The position numbers and the translations under genes are program-made. The notes under the pieces were generated by a model that made no database searches, was not told where the DNA came from, and saw only the letters and a program-made list of their open reading frames with translations. A stretch of DNA of 64,000 nucleotides, from positions 432,188 to 496,187 of the forward strand of contig MNCI01009376.1 of NCBI GenBank assembly GCA_015680685.1, in the 5' to 3' direction. Positions 34,722-46,214 of the stretch are shown here, one piece after another. Source of the DNA: Gnetum montanum (taxonomy: Eukaryota > Streptophyta > Gnetopsida > Gnetales > Gnetaceae). Each line of letters opens with the position of its first letter. Within the stretch, counting starts at the first letter, position 1.

Positions 34722-36250
34722 TCTATCTACTACAATTAGATCTTAGAAATAACCAACTTTTCTTTAACCTTGATGAGTTTAGACTAGGTTGTAGTAATAT
34801 CTTTGAGAATGTTGATATTTGGAATCATTGGCTTGGTTCCTAGTAGTTTATCCAACACTTTCTTATATTAAGATGCATTCATCCTTGTAATTATCTAGTC
34901 CCTACATACATTTGAATGTCTACTATTGGAACAAAGTTTGGTAATGATACTATAGGAACCTTTAGGGCTTCATCGGTATGTTCTACGACCACATCTATAG
35001 CAATATCTTACACTTGATGTGCCATGATCATCATAATTACTTCATTTCTCTATTCTAGTGTGATGAAGAAAAATGTAGCATTGCTAGATATTTCAAGATA
35101 TGGTTTAATGGATAATGTAATTACTACACCTATTATTATGAGATTCATTTGGATTATGGACTAACTTCTTTGGGTTATGAATAAATTAGAGAAATCACAT
35201 TACTATCAACTCATGGTTTGAGAAACTTCTTATAAATGGCTTATTGCAGGATGATAATCTCCACTACCTACAACAAGTACTTAATGGGATGAATCTAGTG
35301 CACTTGATCTTACTCAAATACTTGCATGTTCTATTGCTGATTTTTTGTTTGATGTTGGTGCATTAAAGGTAACTTCTCTTTCATCATTTCTTATTACGAT
35401 GTTGTGGTTTCCCTATGAAGGACATCATTTGTATAGTGGGTGATTCATCCTCTTTAGCAAAGTTTCCAAATTAGGTATGAAAAAGGGAAGTGTTTTTCTT
35501 TCTTTCTTATTATTCTTAAACTGCTTCTTGATCTCCAGAAAGATAAGTTGTGGTAGATTGACTAGAAACATTTCATTAAGTGCTGCACATGCCCTAGTAG
35601 AAAAAGATGTGACTTTGCTTCATCATATTATAGGATTGATGTGGTATGTTGCAATCTTAAAATATACGTTTTTATTTGGGTAAGTGCTTCATAGTCCTTA
35701 TTGTCAATTTAGTAGCATCTTTGCATTTACTCTTTCTTTTCTTCTGTGTCTGACTAAGTGAAGACTTTAGTAACTTATGTCTCCATGTTGGAAATTCTCA
35801 AGGCCTTTTCTATTGCATTAATTAAGCAGGAAATGGTAATATCCTTAATTTTCATTGTTGAATCTTTCTAACAGCTATTCTACAAAAAATATATTTTTCT
35901 TAAGTATCATTCTCCATTCATAGAAATAGTGGGCCAGAGAGGAGATGCTAGTAACTATTCATAGACTTCTTTGGGTGTAAACTTCAAGAAGGGTTTGAAA
36001 TTAAGATTCTACAAAATAATACTTTATATCTCCTTTGTCTTGATGCTCTTTAGGCATGTCTATGTAAGGGTCACCTCTAGATTTATTATTGGTTGAAATG
36101 CCTCATCCTATATGGATTAACCTATATTTTTTGTAGGGATTTTCCTAATAGATTCCAATTTTGGTTCATCCCTAGTGAATCCTATTGCATGTGTATCTTC
36201 TTACTTTTATGCTTATTTAGGTCCATGCCCTCACATACCTCTTGATCTTT
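34722..36250 (-). pseudogene. Extra ORF of element C, N-terminal part
   Basis: Minus-strand decayed coding DNA. Blocks FKPFLKFTPKEVYE, LWPTISMNGE, VYFKIATYH, NLPQLIFLEIKKQFK and LPFFIPNLETLLKRM run in the same order as in element A's extra ORF (6940-7600). This is the domain resembling the putative plant transposon protein family. Conservation between two diverged elements on opposite strands shows the ORF belonged to the family before decay. It continues leftwards across the nested element at 28040. Confidence 0.6.
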
Positions 36251-38289
36251 TTCCCTTGCATAGTGATGGATTACCTATCTTCGGAACTTGTTTTAGTACC
36301 ATTTGCAATCACATTGATGACCGATTATTATTTTTAAAATTATTTTATAATAGTTTTTTCATTAATTGACCTTAGTGTTGCTCAATTTCAAAATAATTGA
36401 GTGTTTAAGCACTTGGGTGATTGTGTTTTCTTGTTTTGAAGGCCCCAAGATCATTAAATTATGTTAAATTTTTTATTAATATTACTCATTTTTAGTATTA
36501 ATTACCTTTGAAGTTAAAAAACTGGGTGTTCGAAAATTTTCCAAAATTGTGATTTGACATTCCCATGACATAGAGCTTAAATTTAAGAGATCATAGGTTT
36601 TTGAATAGGCAAAAAAGAGATTTGGATTATAAGATATCACTTGTAGAATATTTGGTCTTTGAAAAATTTCAAAAACTCCCCACTCATTAAAAGAAAAATA
36701 ACAAAAAGGATACCTAAGGGGTTACGACTAGTTATAGTTTTTGTTACTTGCATCAATGGGGTTGTATCTACTAAGTCAACCACATTGATGTTGCAACTTT
36801 AATATGATTGATCCAAGAAAATTTTCTAATTTTTATCATTTTCTTGTGAATTTTAAGGAATTCCAAGAGGATTAGAGCCATGAAAAGACTAAGGAATTTA
36901 TTGTTAAAGTCTAAAAGAATGAATGAAAATTCAAAATGATGATTCAATATGATTTGGAGTTGTAGAATTGATTGAAATTTGGATTTTTGAATTATTTTAA
37001 CATAAAATTCAAATAAAATTAAGGAGAAATGGTTAATTAGGGATCCATAAAGGTATAAATAAAAATACTTTGTATTTTAGGATTGTGGATTTGGTTAATA
37101 AATAAGATCACCAAGAGTTATATAAGTGGATCCTCCCCATAGTAGGCTCCTACCTCTAATGCCCCTGCATAATCATTTCATAATGTGTTCATGGGCATCC
37201 AAAAAGTTGAATGTTGATTGAATATGTGTTCTAACATACACAATTTTTGTTATTTGATTCTTACATCATATTAAATAAAACTATCAAATTTATAATCATA
37301 CACAATAGTGAGATGTAGTGAGGTTAGAAGGGATAGTAGAGATTGAGACGTGAGGTACCTTACCATGTTCGTAATGGATTGTTTGCATAGGGCATGGTTA
37401 AGATGACTAATGTACCTATTCATTAGGATTCTAAACCAAGTTCATACGACTTTCAATGATATTACATTGTGTCATTATAGGCCCACCACTATGAGACTAA
37501 CAACAACCATAGGAAAACACCAATACTTAACAAGGAAAATTAGGAAATATTCATTAAATTCATAGAATAATTAATTGATTATTAGTATGTGATTTATGGA
37601 CCTTAGCCATTAGTTAAAGGGGTTCCCTTAGGCATGAATCATATGTCTTTCTAGTCACATGGTGGAGGTAGTCCAAGAAACCATGAGATTTTTGTAAAGT
37701 AGCACACCTTCAAGCATGGGTAACATATCTTTCTAGTATCATAGTAAGGTAATAAATTGGTGTAAATACATATTTTCTAGATACTTAAAAGATAAGTGAT
37801 AGCATATCCAAGTGAAGCCATGGGATTCATAGAGGAGGTCTAAAGAATCAACAAATCTTTGTAATGCCACATCCTTTTTCAATCCTTTTGGTTTTTCCTC
37901 CTACCTTCAAGGTAAGTGATCATGGTTAGTTTTGGTCTTGAATTTGATAAGGATCATATTACCTCCATGATAAGAGTCTCTTGGAAATGAAGGGATGGAT
38001 GATGTAATTTCATTACTTTGTACAATTGCTTCGATAATTTGATAGTATAGAACATAATTCCAACAAGAAAGTTGGTTCCTATACATATGTAACAACTTTG
38101 TTAAAAAACATATAAAAATTATCTTAAAAGAAATGAATTAAAGAAATTTTAAAATTATAAAAGAAAGAAAAAAATAATAAAAACTAGAAAACATATAAAG
38201 GATTAAAAAATATTCAACAAATTAGAATATGGTAAGAAATTGTAAAAGAAAAAGATGAAAATATATTAAACTTAAATCAATTAATCTTC
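36251..38289 (-). other. Non-coding spacer of element C
   Basis: AT-rich. Inverted copies of element A spacer blocks confirm identity and orientation: 37130-37185 (matches about 5690), 37620-37740 (matches about 5120-5260) and the A-rich run 38100-38260 (matches the T-rich tract 4560-4740). No GATAT array is visible in front of the extra ORF here, unlike in element A. Confidence 0.6.
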
Positions 38290-39864
38290 TACATAACTAA
38301 GTTTTGAGGAGGAGATGTAGAAGATGGATTTGATAATGGTAATTATGGAAGTGTCTAAGACCTTAGTACCATAGGATTCTTTGAATGCCTTGAATTATTG
38401 TATGTTTACTAGAATAAGCTTATGTGGGTTTAATGGATGGTAAATCTATAAGGACCTAGATCTAAAAATCATGTGAACTAAGTATAGTTCCTTCAAAAGC
38501 ATTTAGAACATAGTACATTAAGGTACGTAATTTGGATTATACTAAAGGACCTTGTCACCTGGTTAGAGGTTTAAATGTCTAATTCAAAGATCATGTCATT
38601 ACTTATTATAGACTCTGTGAAACTCAATATGCATTGGAATAATCATTCTATTCACTTAGCACATTTAAGTTAATTAATTGCTTACATTATTCTCAAATAA
38701 GATCTAGTTCCAAGTTACATTTAGTAATTAGGTTACAAATTTTTTCTTGAATTGGCAATTTTGACAGTTTTTCATATAGTAATTTATAAGAAGAATACTC
38801 GATAAAAAGTTTCTAGGTGGATATGTAAGCCCATAGAGCATAATTAAGTTTGGTGCTCTACTCCTTCATATACTTACTAATGATTCATGTTTGTATACAA
38901 GTTATATCATGGTTTGTGACTTTAGCTTTTCCATTAGCTTAGAGATGGTATGACTTGGTTAACTTATGATCTATTCCTAAGTGTTGCATGAACTTTTGGA
39001 ATGTTAGTATTGTAAGTGTATGCCATTGATTGATATGAATGCTTATTATACATAAAATATTTTTACCATATGCTACTCAAAGAACTTAGTAGCAATTACT
39101 GTAATTCAATTAGTTATTATAGCTACTTCAACCCACTTTGTGCAATAGTCCATAGTAATGATGATGTATGATTTGCCATTTGAAGAATGAATGATGGGAC
39201 CCACAAAGTTGATTCTTCATGAGTCAAAATGTTCCCATGGCTGTATCCACTATTACAATTGTTCAAAATGTGTTATTACCCCACCATCACGTTGGTAGTG
39301 CTTGTAGGATTTGACAAAGTGATGTTCATCATGAAAGAGTGTTGGCTAGAAATAACCTACCATCAAGACCTTGATGGTTGTTCTTCTTCTTTCGTAGTGA
39401 CCTTCACATGGTCCTTTATGCATTTCTTGAAGAACTATTGGGACACATGGGTGTACCAAGTTGTCAGCATAACTTGTGTAAATATTTTCCTTAATTTCAA
39501 TGAAGTGTTTGACTTTGTGTAGAAATTGTTAAATTTTATGTTTATTCCATTTTGAAGGGATTATTTGCTTTAAATATGTGACATAATCAATGAACCAAGG
39601 AATGGTCACTAATGAGGATACCATAATAGCTTTTCCAAATAAAGGCTTATCTAGAAATTAATTTGGTAAAGGCTTTTCATCATCCTTGTTACGACATCCT
39701 ATTTTTGGATGTTAATGAAATACGATTTTTCCTTGCATAAAATCATCACATTGCATGAGAATAACTCCATTGCTCATATAACCTATAAAATAATGAGAAT
39801 TGGACATAGAATTGAGCAGAAAAAGAAAAAAATGGAAATTTTTATTGATGTTTGGTTGGTACAC
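38290..39864 (-). pseudogene. Gypsy integrase of element C, with end of RNase H region
   Basis: Read right to left: a linker (DKPLFGKA, SSLVTIPWFIDYVTYL at about 39660-39570), the HHCC-type region (HKGPCEGHY, SYKHYQRDGG, about 39440-39280), the catalytic core (FVGPI, YIIITMDYCTKWVEV, about 39200-39125), the ANGKAKVTN block (about 38930) and a C-terminal part to about 38290. Integrase would insert the cDNA into the chromosome. Stops and frameshifts are frequent. The upstream RT is missing because the chromovirus interrupts at 39865. Confidence 0.75.
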
Positions 39865-40188
39865 TGTAACGCCCTATGGGACATCTTCCTATGACACTTA
39901 AGACCTTAGAGGCAATCCAGCACTACCACCGTGGTTAGGCTATCTAGTTGAAGGGGTGCTTAGTCCCTTCTTGTCCTACTTCACCTAGATATTATTACTT
40001 GCCAATCTTAGCTCTACAACTTCATGTTGATACAACCTCTAAGCCTAGTGTGAAATCCCACAAGTCAAACCCATTCTCGAGGGGTACTATGAATAGCTGT
40101 AACTCCTCATAACAAGGCATCCATTCTTTCGAGGCTAATTACATGATTATAGTACAATTCCAACCTTAACAAGGGATGTAATGTTACA
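39865..40188 (-). repeat. Chromovirus 3' LTR
   Basis: 324 bp. On the minus strand it starts TGTAACATTACATCCC and ends GGGCGTTACA, giving a TGTAAC/GTTACA terminal inverted repeat. It is preceded by TTAAGGGGGGTAGAT (40189-40203), a good polypurine tract. No partner LTR was found in the window. A possible flanking 5-mer on the left is TACAC. Confidence 0.75.
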
Positions 40189-40239
40189 ATCTACCCCCCT
40201 TAAGCATCCAACTCATCCTCAAGTGCATCCTCTATGTCC

Positions 40240-41650
40240 AGCTACTAAGTAACTACTTCCTTATTTCGCTTATTCTTCGCTTGATTATTATCCTCATTAT
40301 CATCTATACATAAAGAAAACTATAATTTACTACATATAATTTATCACATAATAATAAATACAATTCATTGTTTAATATCATGATGATAAAAAAGATGAGG
40401 ATAAGTGTTAGAATAAATTCCTTGCTTTTCGAAGTTTGTTGATCACAATTTGACCATTGGATGAGTACTTTGCTAATGGTTTTATTGTGAAGCTTCTTGG
40501 TTCTATGATTCTTGATTGTAATTGGTTTGACCTTGAAGAAAGTGTTCCAATATAACATGTAAGGCACATCATTTTCATGGAACTTCTTTAGTAGACTTAC
40601 ATGAAAAACTAGATGAATTATTAAAGTTGTTGGAAGATTTAATTGATATGCGACTTCATCAATTCTATCTAAGATTTCAAAGGGCCAAAATATCTTGGAG
40701 CTAACTTAGTATATTTTCCTAACTTAAGGGAACTCTTGGTGGGCTTTACTTTCAGTAGTACTTGATCTTCAATTTGAAATTCCTTCTGAAGTAGATGTTA
40801 ATTTGCATATCCTTTATACTTATCTTGGGCTACTTGTAGATTTTGTTTAACTATAATAATAATAATTTTTGTTATTTTCATTTTTTTTCTTGCATTCCAT
40901 TCTTGAAGTTGGATCTACCCAAGTTAGTGGTGTATGGATATACAACTTGAAATGGTATTTGATGTATGGATCCCTGATAATAATTATTATAATCAAAATT
41001 AGCTAGATGCAAGTAATTCTTCCATGTCTTTGATATACTTCCAATGTAGCTTCATAGAATATCTTCTAGTATTCAATTGATGCATTCTATTTGACCATCT
41101 ATCTCTAGGTGATACGTTGTGTTGAATTTTAATTGGGTCTCAAGTTTCTTGAAAAATTTTCCCCAGAATTTCAAAATGAGCTTAGGATCTCTATCAGAAG
41201 TCATTGATTTTGGGCATTCATACAACTAAAATACTGCTTGTACAAATTTTTGGGCTACCTCTTCAGCTATTTTCATAGATTTCAATGTTATGAAATAAGG
41301 CATCTTTGATAAATGATCAACTACCACCAAGATTGAGTCATTCCATTTTTTAGTTACTAGTAATGCCATGATAAAATCCATGGTAACGTCTTCCCATTTC
41401 GATGTTAGGATTTCTAAAGATTGTAATAATTCATTAGGTTTATTTTTTCTAGCTTTCACTCTTTGGTAGGTTAGACAATTTTTGATGTATGTGGATACAT
41501 CATTTTATATTCTAGGCCAGAAATAAAATTTACATATCATCACATAGGTTTTGACATATCCAGGATGTCTAGTGGTATGATTCTTACTTGAAATGATCTT
41601 CACCATAAGAAAAACATCTAGATTGAGTTCTCTTGGTGGATGGTTCTTCT
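40240..41650 (-). pseudogene. Chromovirus integrase with GPY/F module and chromodomain
   Basis: Right to left: an HHCC remnant (RHPGYVKT, CLTYQRVKARKNKP; about 41590-41440), the catalytic core (WEDVTMDFI, ILVVVDHLSKM, then TSDRDPKL and DGQIECIN; 41415-41050), the GPY/F module (APRYFGPFEILD, about 40710-40675) and a chromodomain-like end (KVLIQWSNCD, about 40475-40440). The chromodomain directs chromovirus integration towards particular chromatin. Scattered stops, but the domain order is complete. Confidence 0.8.
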
Positions 41651-41699
41651 ATCATTGCTTATTGAAGAGTAGTTCATACTTTATTTGATTTCTCATAAT

Positions 41700-42640
41700 C
41701 CTTAGCATTTCTATATGCTTCATCAACTATTTGGAAATTATGTGCATGAGTTTAAGGATGTAGTTGTGCATGTATTCCACCAATAAACTTTGAAGCCAAT
41801 TCTCCCTCATCAAGGTGATTTACATATTGAGAGAGGTTGTTGAATTCCTTGTAGTAATCTTCCATAGAACATCTATCCAATTTCAAAGAATCATATCCCA
41901 TCTTACACTCATTAAGGAAGGAATTTGGTACAATTTTTTTCTCAAAGTCTCGATAAAAATTGAGCTAATTTGTGATTAGATGTTGTGATCTTAGCCCATT
42001 CTATCATGTTGTGGAAAAACCATCTTAGATACAGGGAGACTACTTCCAAATGTTCTTGGCTTGGTAGATTTAGCATATCAAAATAATTGTTCATTGTATC
42101 AAGCCTATCTTTTGCCTTAACACTAGATCTAGGGGCTTCAACATAATAATCATGTTTTACCTTTTTGGCATGAACTTTGATTCTCTTTGTACATTTTACT
42201 AATTTCAATAGCCCTCATCCTTAGGTTCTACTCTTTAGCCTTGTGACAGGATATCCGCCCCTTGGCATCCAACAAGTAGGGGCTGATTTCTATACTAATT
42301 CCTATTGGAAAGTTGAATTTGGTTTTGATCTCTATAATGTTGGGATTGATCTTGGTGTTGGTTCCTAGGTGGATAATCGTTTGGGTTGGAAGTTTGAATC
42401 AAATGATTCAGCAATTTTTTGATGGAATTTGTGAAGAAATCTATCTTTCCTCTCACTTCTAACCATTTTTGTTCTAAACTTTGGGATAATTTCCTAATTT
42501 CAGTAGACATGTTTTACATATTTGTCTCAAACCCGTAGTTTGACTGACAAAGTTCTTCTTGGACACCTCTAATTTCATTTGTCTATTGTTCAAGGGCATC
42601 CATTCGATCATTGACTCGAGATTCCATCATTCTTTAATGT
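41700..42640 (-). pseudogene. Chromovirus gag
   Basis: From about 42627: NDRMDALEQQTNEI (coiled-coil start), a polar Gln/Asn/Arg-rich linker (42360-42300), then the capsid domain (42208-41760; RLDTMNNYFDML, VSLYLRWFFHNMIEWA, SLKLDRCSMEDYYKEF). No zinc knuckle was found downstream, because the sequence passes straight to integrase. Several stops and frame changes. Confidence 0.7.
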
Positions 42641-42659
42641 ACTCTTAGGACACTGGGGA

Positions 42660-43850
42660 AGGTAGCTTTTCATAGTGTGACAATGTCCATAGCACATCGA
42701 GGGATGCAACGTTTTCCAACATTGGTGGACAGTTATGCAAGGGATAATAGTTGCATGATGGATTTGGATGGTAGTGATGGTGCTCAAGGGTTTGTGTGGT
42801 GCACAAGGGTTTTTGTAGTGCACAAGGGTTTGAGTAGGCATGGTGTAGGTAGGTAGACATGTGGTGCATGAGGTAGTTGAGTAGGGTGGCAATGGTGGCA
42901 TGCATAGGGTGTGCAAGGAGCGATAGTTGCAAAGGAGGACAATGGTGGTGCATGGGAGGAAAACATTAGCATTGGATGTCATAGTGACCACTACCCTAGA
43001 TAGGTTAGCCTTGCATGGCTCTTCTACATTCTTTTGTAGTCCTTGGTGATCCTCTATGGCCTTTGTGACTCGTTTGGCTTACTGTTGAACCACTACAACC
43101 TACTATTCGTCTTGTGTAACATGTTCTTGGGCCATTGCAACTAGTAAAACCTGCTCATAGCATGAATTATAGGGAAGGGAAGGCAATGAATTGTGGCATT
43201 AGTGGCAATAGAGGAGGTGATGAATCATGGCATTGGCAATGGTAGGGGAGGTGATGAATCATGATACCATTAGTGGCAGGGAAGATGATGAATTGTGGCA
43301 CTAGCAATGAGAAGAAAGACAATGAATCATCATGCCAATGGTGGTAGGAAAGGCGATGAATTGCAGCACTAGCAATGATAAGGGAGGTGAGGTAGTGAAT
43401 CGTGGTGGTGGTGGTGGTAGGGGAGGCAATGAATCATGATACTGGTAGTGACAGGATAGGTGACAAATCACAGTGTTGATAGAGATAGAGGAGGAAATGA
43501 ATGATGGTGCTAGCGGTGATTGATGGATGAAATAGTGAAAAAATCATAGCTAGGCTATTTGTGATGGCAGAAAACATGACAGAGCATTGCTAGGCTAGTT
43601 GCAATGCTATGTGGCTAAGCCTTGCGACCTTGCTGTTCAGTGCCATAGTTGTCTTGGTACCATTGTTAGGTCGACCACAATGCATCATGGCTAAGCCTTG
43701 TGGCCTAGCCACACTATAACACAACTAGCTAGAGTCATGGCTAGGTCAGCCATGACACATCATGGTCAAGCCTTATGTCCTAGCCATTCAATGGTATGAC
43801 TAGCTGGCACTGTAGCATCTACGATGTCATGGGCCCTAATCCTTAGAGTT
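42660..43850. repeat. Degenerate tandem repeats
   Basis: Three types in series: a GTGCACAAGGGTTT-type stretch (42780-42960); about 50-bp units built on GGCGATGAATCATGGCA-like words (43150-43520); and about 65-bp units with GGCTAGTTGCAATG or GGCTAAGCCTTGYG words (43550-43800). Translations are low-complexity with no domain. They lie between the chromovirus gag and the PTP-like pseudogene and could be its leader or an older minisatellite. Confidence 0.55.
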
Positions 43851-44280
43851 AGGAGCAACGCCTAAATCTTTTTTAAGATTATATATTTTTTAAAATTTTG
43901 GGATCTAGGTTTGAACCAATGACTGTTAAAACATCAATTATCATTATTATAATTATTAAATTAATAAATAAATCTTATGCAACCATAACTCCCAAACTGT
44001 GAGTTGGATTTTGACGAAATTGGTACCATTGGAAACATCTCAGAGAGCACTACATGTTTAGCTTAGGATAATGTTGATTTTCTTTACCTATCATCCAAAA
44101 AATCAAGAAAGGTGAATGTTAATATAAAATTAATTAATAATTAATTATGTGTTAATGCAAGTATAATTTTCCTTTTCTATAGTTTACTTTGTCTTCTACT
44201 ACTGTTAAGGTTTCTAGATATTTTATATATTAATGTGAGAAGAAAATCTTTTTGCACAATGCGACCATTTTGTGTAAATG
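43851..44280. other. No feature seen
   Basis: AT-rich DNA with no supported gene, repeat or terminal structure. Confidence 0.4.
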
Positions 44281-44835
44281 GATGCAGAGAGATTTTCTAG
44301 CATAACAAATTATGAGATGACTCCTTTGAAGCATTCTAGCCAATCCTCTTCTACTCTTGGACAATCCTCTTCTACTCCCTTTGATAGTTTAGAAATAGTT
44401 TCTATTTTTTTTATTAGAATAATGTCATGAAAGTAACTTATTTGGTTCATAGCTTATTGGATGTTGAGGATTTTGAGGTTCTTAGAACTTCTAGAATATT
44501 TGAGTTGCTAGGATTTCCTATTTTAAAACTTTTATCTACAAAAATGTCATAAGGAATTAGTGTAATAACTATCATGTATGGGAAATTTCTCATTCAAAAA
44601 TGGTTTTTATAAATTTAACTATTATTCATGCTAGTATCCAAACTATTTTTAGTTTCCATACTAGTGAAAATTCTTTTATTTCCAATGTGAAATCTTCTAA
44701 ATTCCAATTTTTTTGTTAAATAGAATTCTCTGGTTATGTTAAGGATTATGTCCTTATCTGAAGGAAATATTACCAAATTGATTATATGAATGAGATTGAT
44801 TACTACTTGTGTCAATTTATATATAGTAAAGCTTT
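44281..44835 (+). pseudogene. Plant-transposon-protein-like pseudogene, 5' part
   Basis: Starts at an ATG (44281; MDAERFSSI) and runs through a Ser-rich stretch (HSSQSSSTLGQSSSTP) to a decayed domain with LDVEDFEVL, IFELLGFP and NLTIIHASIQ words. It continues in sense across element D into 63254, where the frame resumes. The spacing resembles the putative plant transposon protein domain also seen in elements A and C, but similarity is weak. Frame changes and stops are present. The split at 44835/63254 is explained by insertion of D with target repeat GCTTT. Confidence 0.4.
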
Positions 44836-45195
44836 TGTAGTGATCAAAAACATCGACGGTTGGAACATCGAGGTCCATGGACGCATAGCCTAATCCCAAA
44901 TTTGCATGAGGGCCTACTAGAGGTGGAGAGGGGATGCCCTAGATGGTCTGGTCAATCGAATAGGGACTTATCAGCTACAATGGAGGTGTAGCATGGTTAC
45001 CCATAGTGCTAATGCGAAACAGTGTTAAGTGTGTAGGCAGTGTTTACAGTGTTAACGGTGCCAGTGTGGTTGAGCATAGTCAAGGGTTTCGATGAAGTGG
45101 ATGGTGTCAACATGTGTAGAACACCACCCGAGAGTGGTCTTAGGCACGACTACGAGCTAAAACAATGAAAAATGCAAGTAAAGTGTAAAAAATGT

Positions 45196-45236
<41 letters not shown>

Positions 45237-46197
45237 ACACCACCCCAAATGGGGTTGAGCATAGTTAACACAAAAAGGGGTTAAAAGGTACACAATGTAC
45301 AATAGGTATAGTGGACAGTGTAGTCATAGTCTCAAGAGTGTATGACCATGAAGATTGGTGTTTTGTTGATGTGTCTACATTTGCTTGGTTGGCCACCATG
45401 ATGTACCATTGGCTGTGGTGTTTTGTTGGGCTGTAGGAATTAGTGGTGGTCTGTAACTTTTCCTCTTCTTAGTTCACCAAAATGCCTTTTGGTTTTCTTC
45501 CAAGCACTCCTTAGATTTGCTAGCTCTTCAATTTACCCACCTAGATTTTTTTTTGCCAACCTCGAAAGCCTTGAGGGGGTAGATATTTATAGGTTTAGAG
45601 TGAGCAAAAAATGCAGAGATGGATGCCATGTGGAGAAGGGGACGATTTAGAGTACACTCTCCACTAGGCTAGTGGTATTGCTATGTTGTGGAGGCTAGTG
45701 GAGGCTATTCTTATTGACTATGCTTGACTACACTCTAGATTGGAGGAAAGCATAGTTCCACACTTAAAAAAAAAGATGCAAAAAGTGGCCATTTGCTGAC
45801 TACTCTCTCCATTGGAGGCTAACTACCCTCCCATCTGGGGGAGAGCATAGTCTCATCACTTAGAAAAAATTGCAAAAATTGGCTTTCATGCTGACTATGT
45901 TCTCTAGTGGAGGCTGACCACGCTTCGATCTAGGGGAGAGCATAGTTTTAACACTTAGAAAAAATTTGAAAAAATTGGCCTTTGTGCTAACTACGCTCTC
46001 CACGAGAGGTTGACTATGCTCCAATCTAGGGAAGAGCATTGTCTCAACACTTAGAAAAAATTTGCAAAAATTGGCCTTCATGTTGACTACGCTCTCCATG
46101 AGAGGTTGACTATGCTTTGATTTGGGGAGGAGCGTAGTCTCAACACTTAGCCAAAATTGCTATTGGGGTGTCATAGTCTAGATTTGGTGGTGTTTCA
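44836..46197 (-). repeat. 3' LTR of element D
   Basis: 1,362 bp with TG...CA ends in top-strand reading (TGTAGTGATC to GGTGTTTCA). It is collinear with 61913-63248, for example GAACA(T/C)(C/T)GAGGTCCA, TTGGTTCACCAAAATGCC and the 96-bp array. It contains a GA microsatellite (45198-45232) that is much shorter in the other LTR. Confidence 0.92.
45764..46150. repeat. 96-bp tandem array inside the left D LTR
   Basis: Four units start at about 45764, 45860, 45955 and 46051, each built as CACTTAGAAAAAA-TGCAAAAATTGGCC, then GACTACGCTCTCCA, then GGGGAGAGCATAGT. As 96 is a multiple of three, the minus strand gives a repeated open frame (45860-46099), which I take as coincidental. The right LTR holds the matching array at about 62816-63200. 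Confidence 0.85.
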
Positions 46198-46214
46198 TTA
46201 GCCCCTCTTTATTG
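46198..46214 (-). other. Polypurine tract of element D
   Basis: On the minus strand, AATAAAGAGGGGCTAA directly precedes the 3' LTR start TGAAACACC. Confidence 0.65.

Larger units (their letters stand above)
19591..39864 (-). mobile_element. Element C: old gypsy element, split by nested insertions
   Basis: Minus-strand element, read right to left: integrase (39864-38290), AT-rich spacer, extra ORF (36250-34722, continuing 28040-26870), polypurine tract and a decayed 3' LTR (26619 to about 19591). It is opened by a solo LTR (target duplication ATCAG), a Copia (GTTCA) and the gag-protease element at 28046-34716 (GTAAC). On the right it is cut by the chromovirus LTR at 39865. Its gag, protease, RT and 5' LTR are not found in the window. 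Removing the insertions restores continuous homology to element A, which supports the reading. Confidence 0.75.
39865..42650 (-). mobile_element. Chromovirus remnant (Ty3/gypsy), gag joined to integrase
   Basis: Minus-strand element with a 3' LTR (39865-40188), purine tract, chromodomain-containing integrase and gag. Protease, RT and RNase H are missing: gag-like sequence stops near 41700 and integrase starts near 41650. No 5' LTR or primer site was found to the right, so the right boundary is approximate. It cut into element C. Confidence 0.75.

Noticed and set aside
42608-42991. His/Thr/Pro-rich minus-strand ORFs
   Set aside because: Overlapping frames of a degenerate tandem repeat upstream of the chromovirus gag, with low-complexity translation only.
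43150-43520. Regular 50-bp repeats as a CRISPR array
   Set aside because: Repeats are degenerate, there are no unique spacers and the context is a plant nuclear genome.
45860-46099. 79-residue minus-strand ORF with internal 32-residue repeats
   Set aside because: It lies in the 96-bp array of the D LTR. The repeat length being a multiple of three keeps the frame open by chance.
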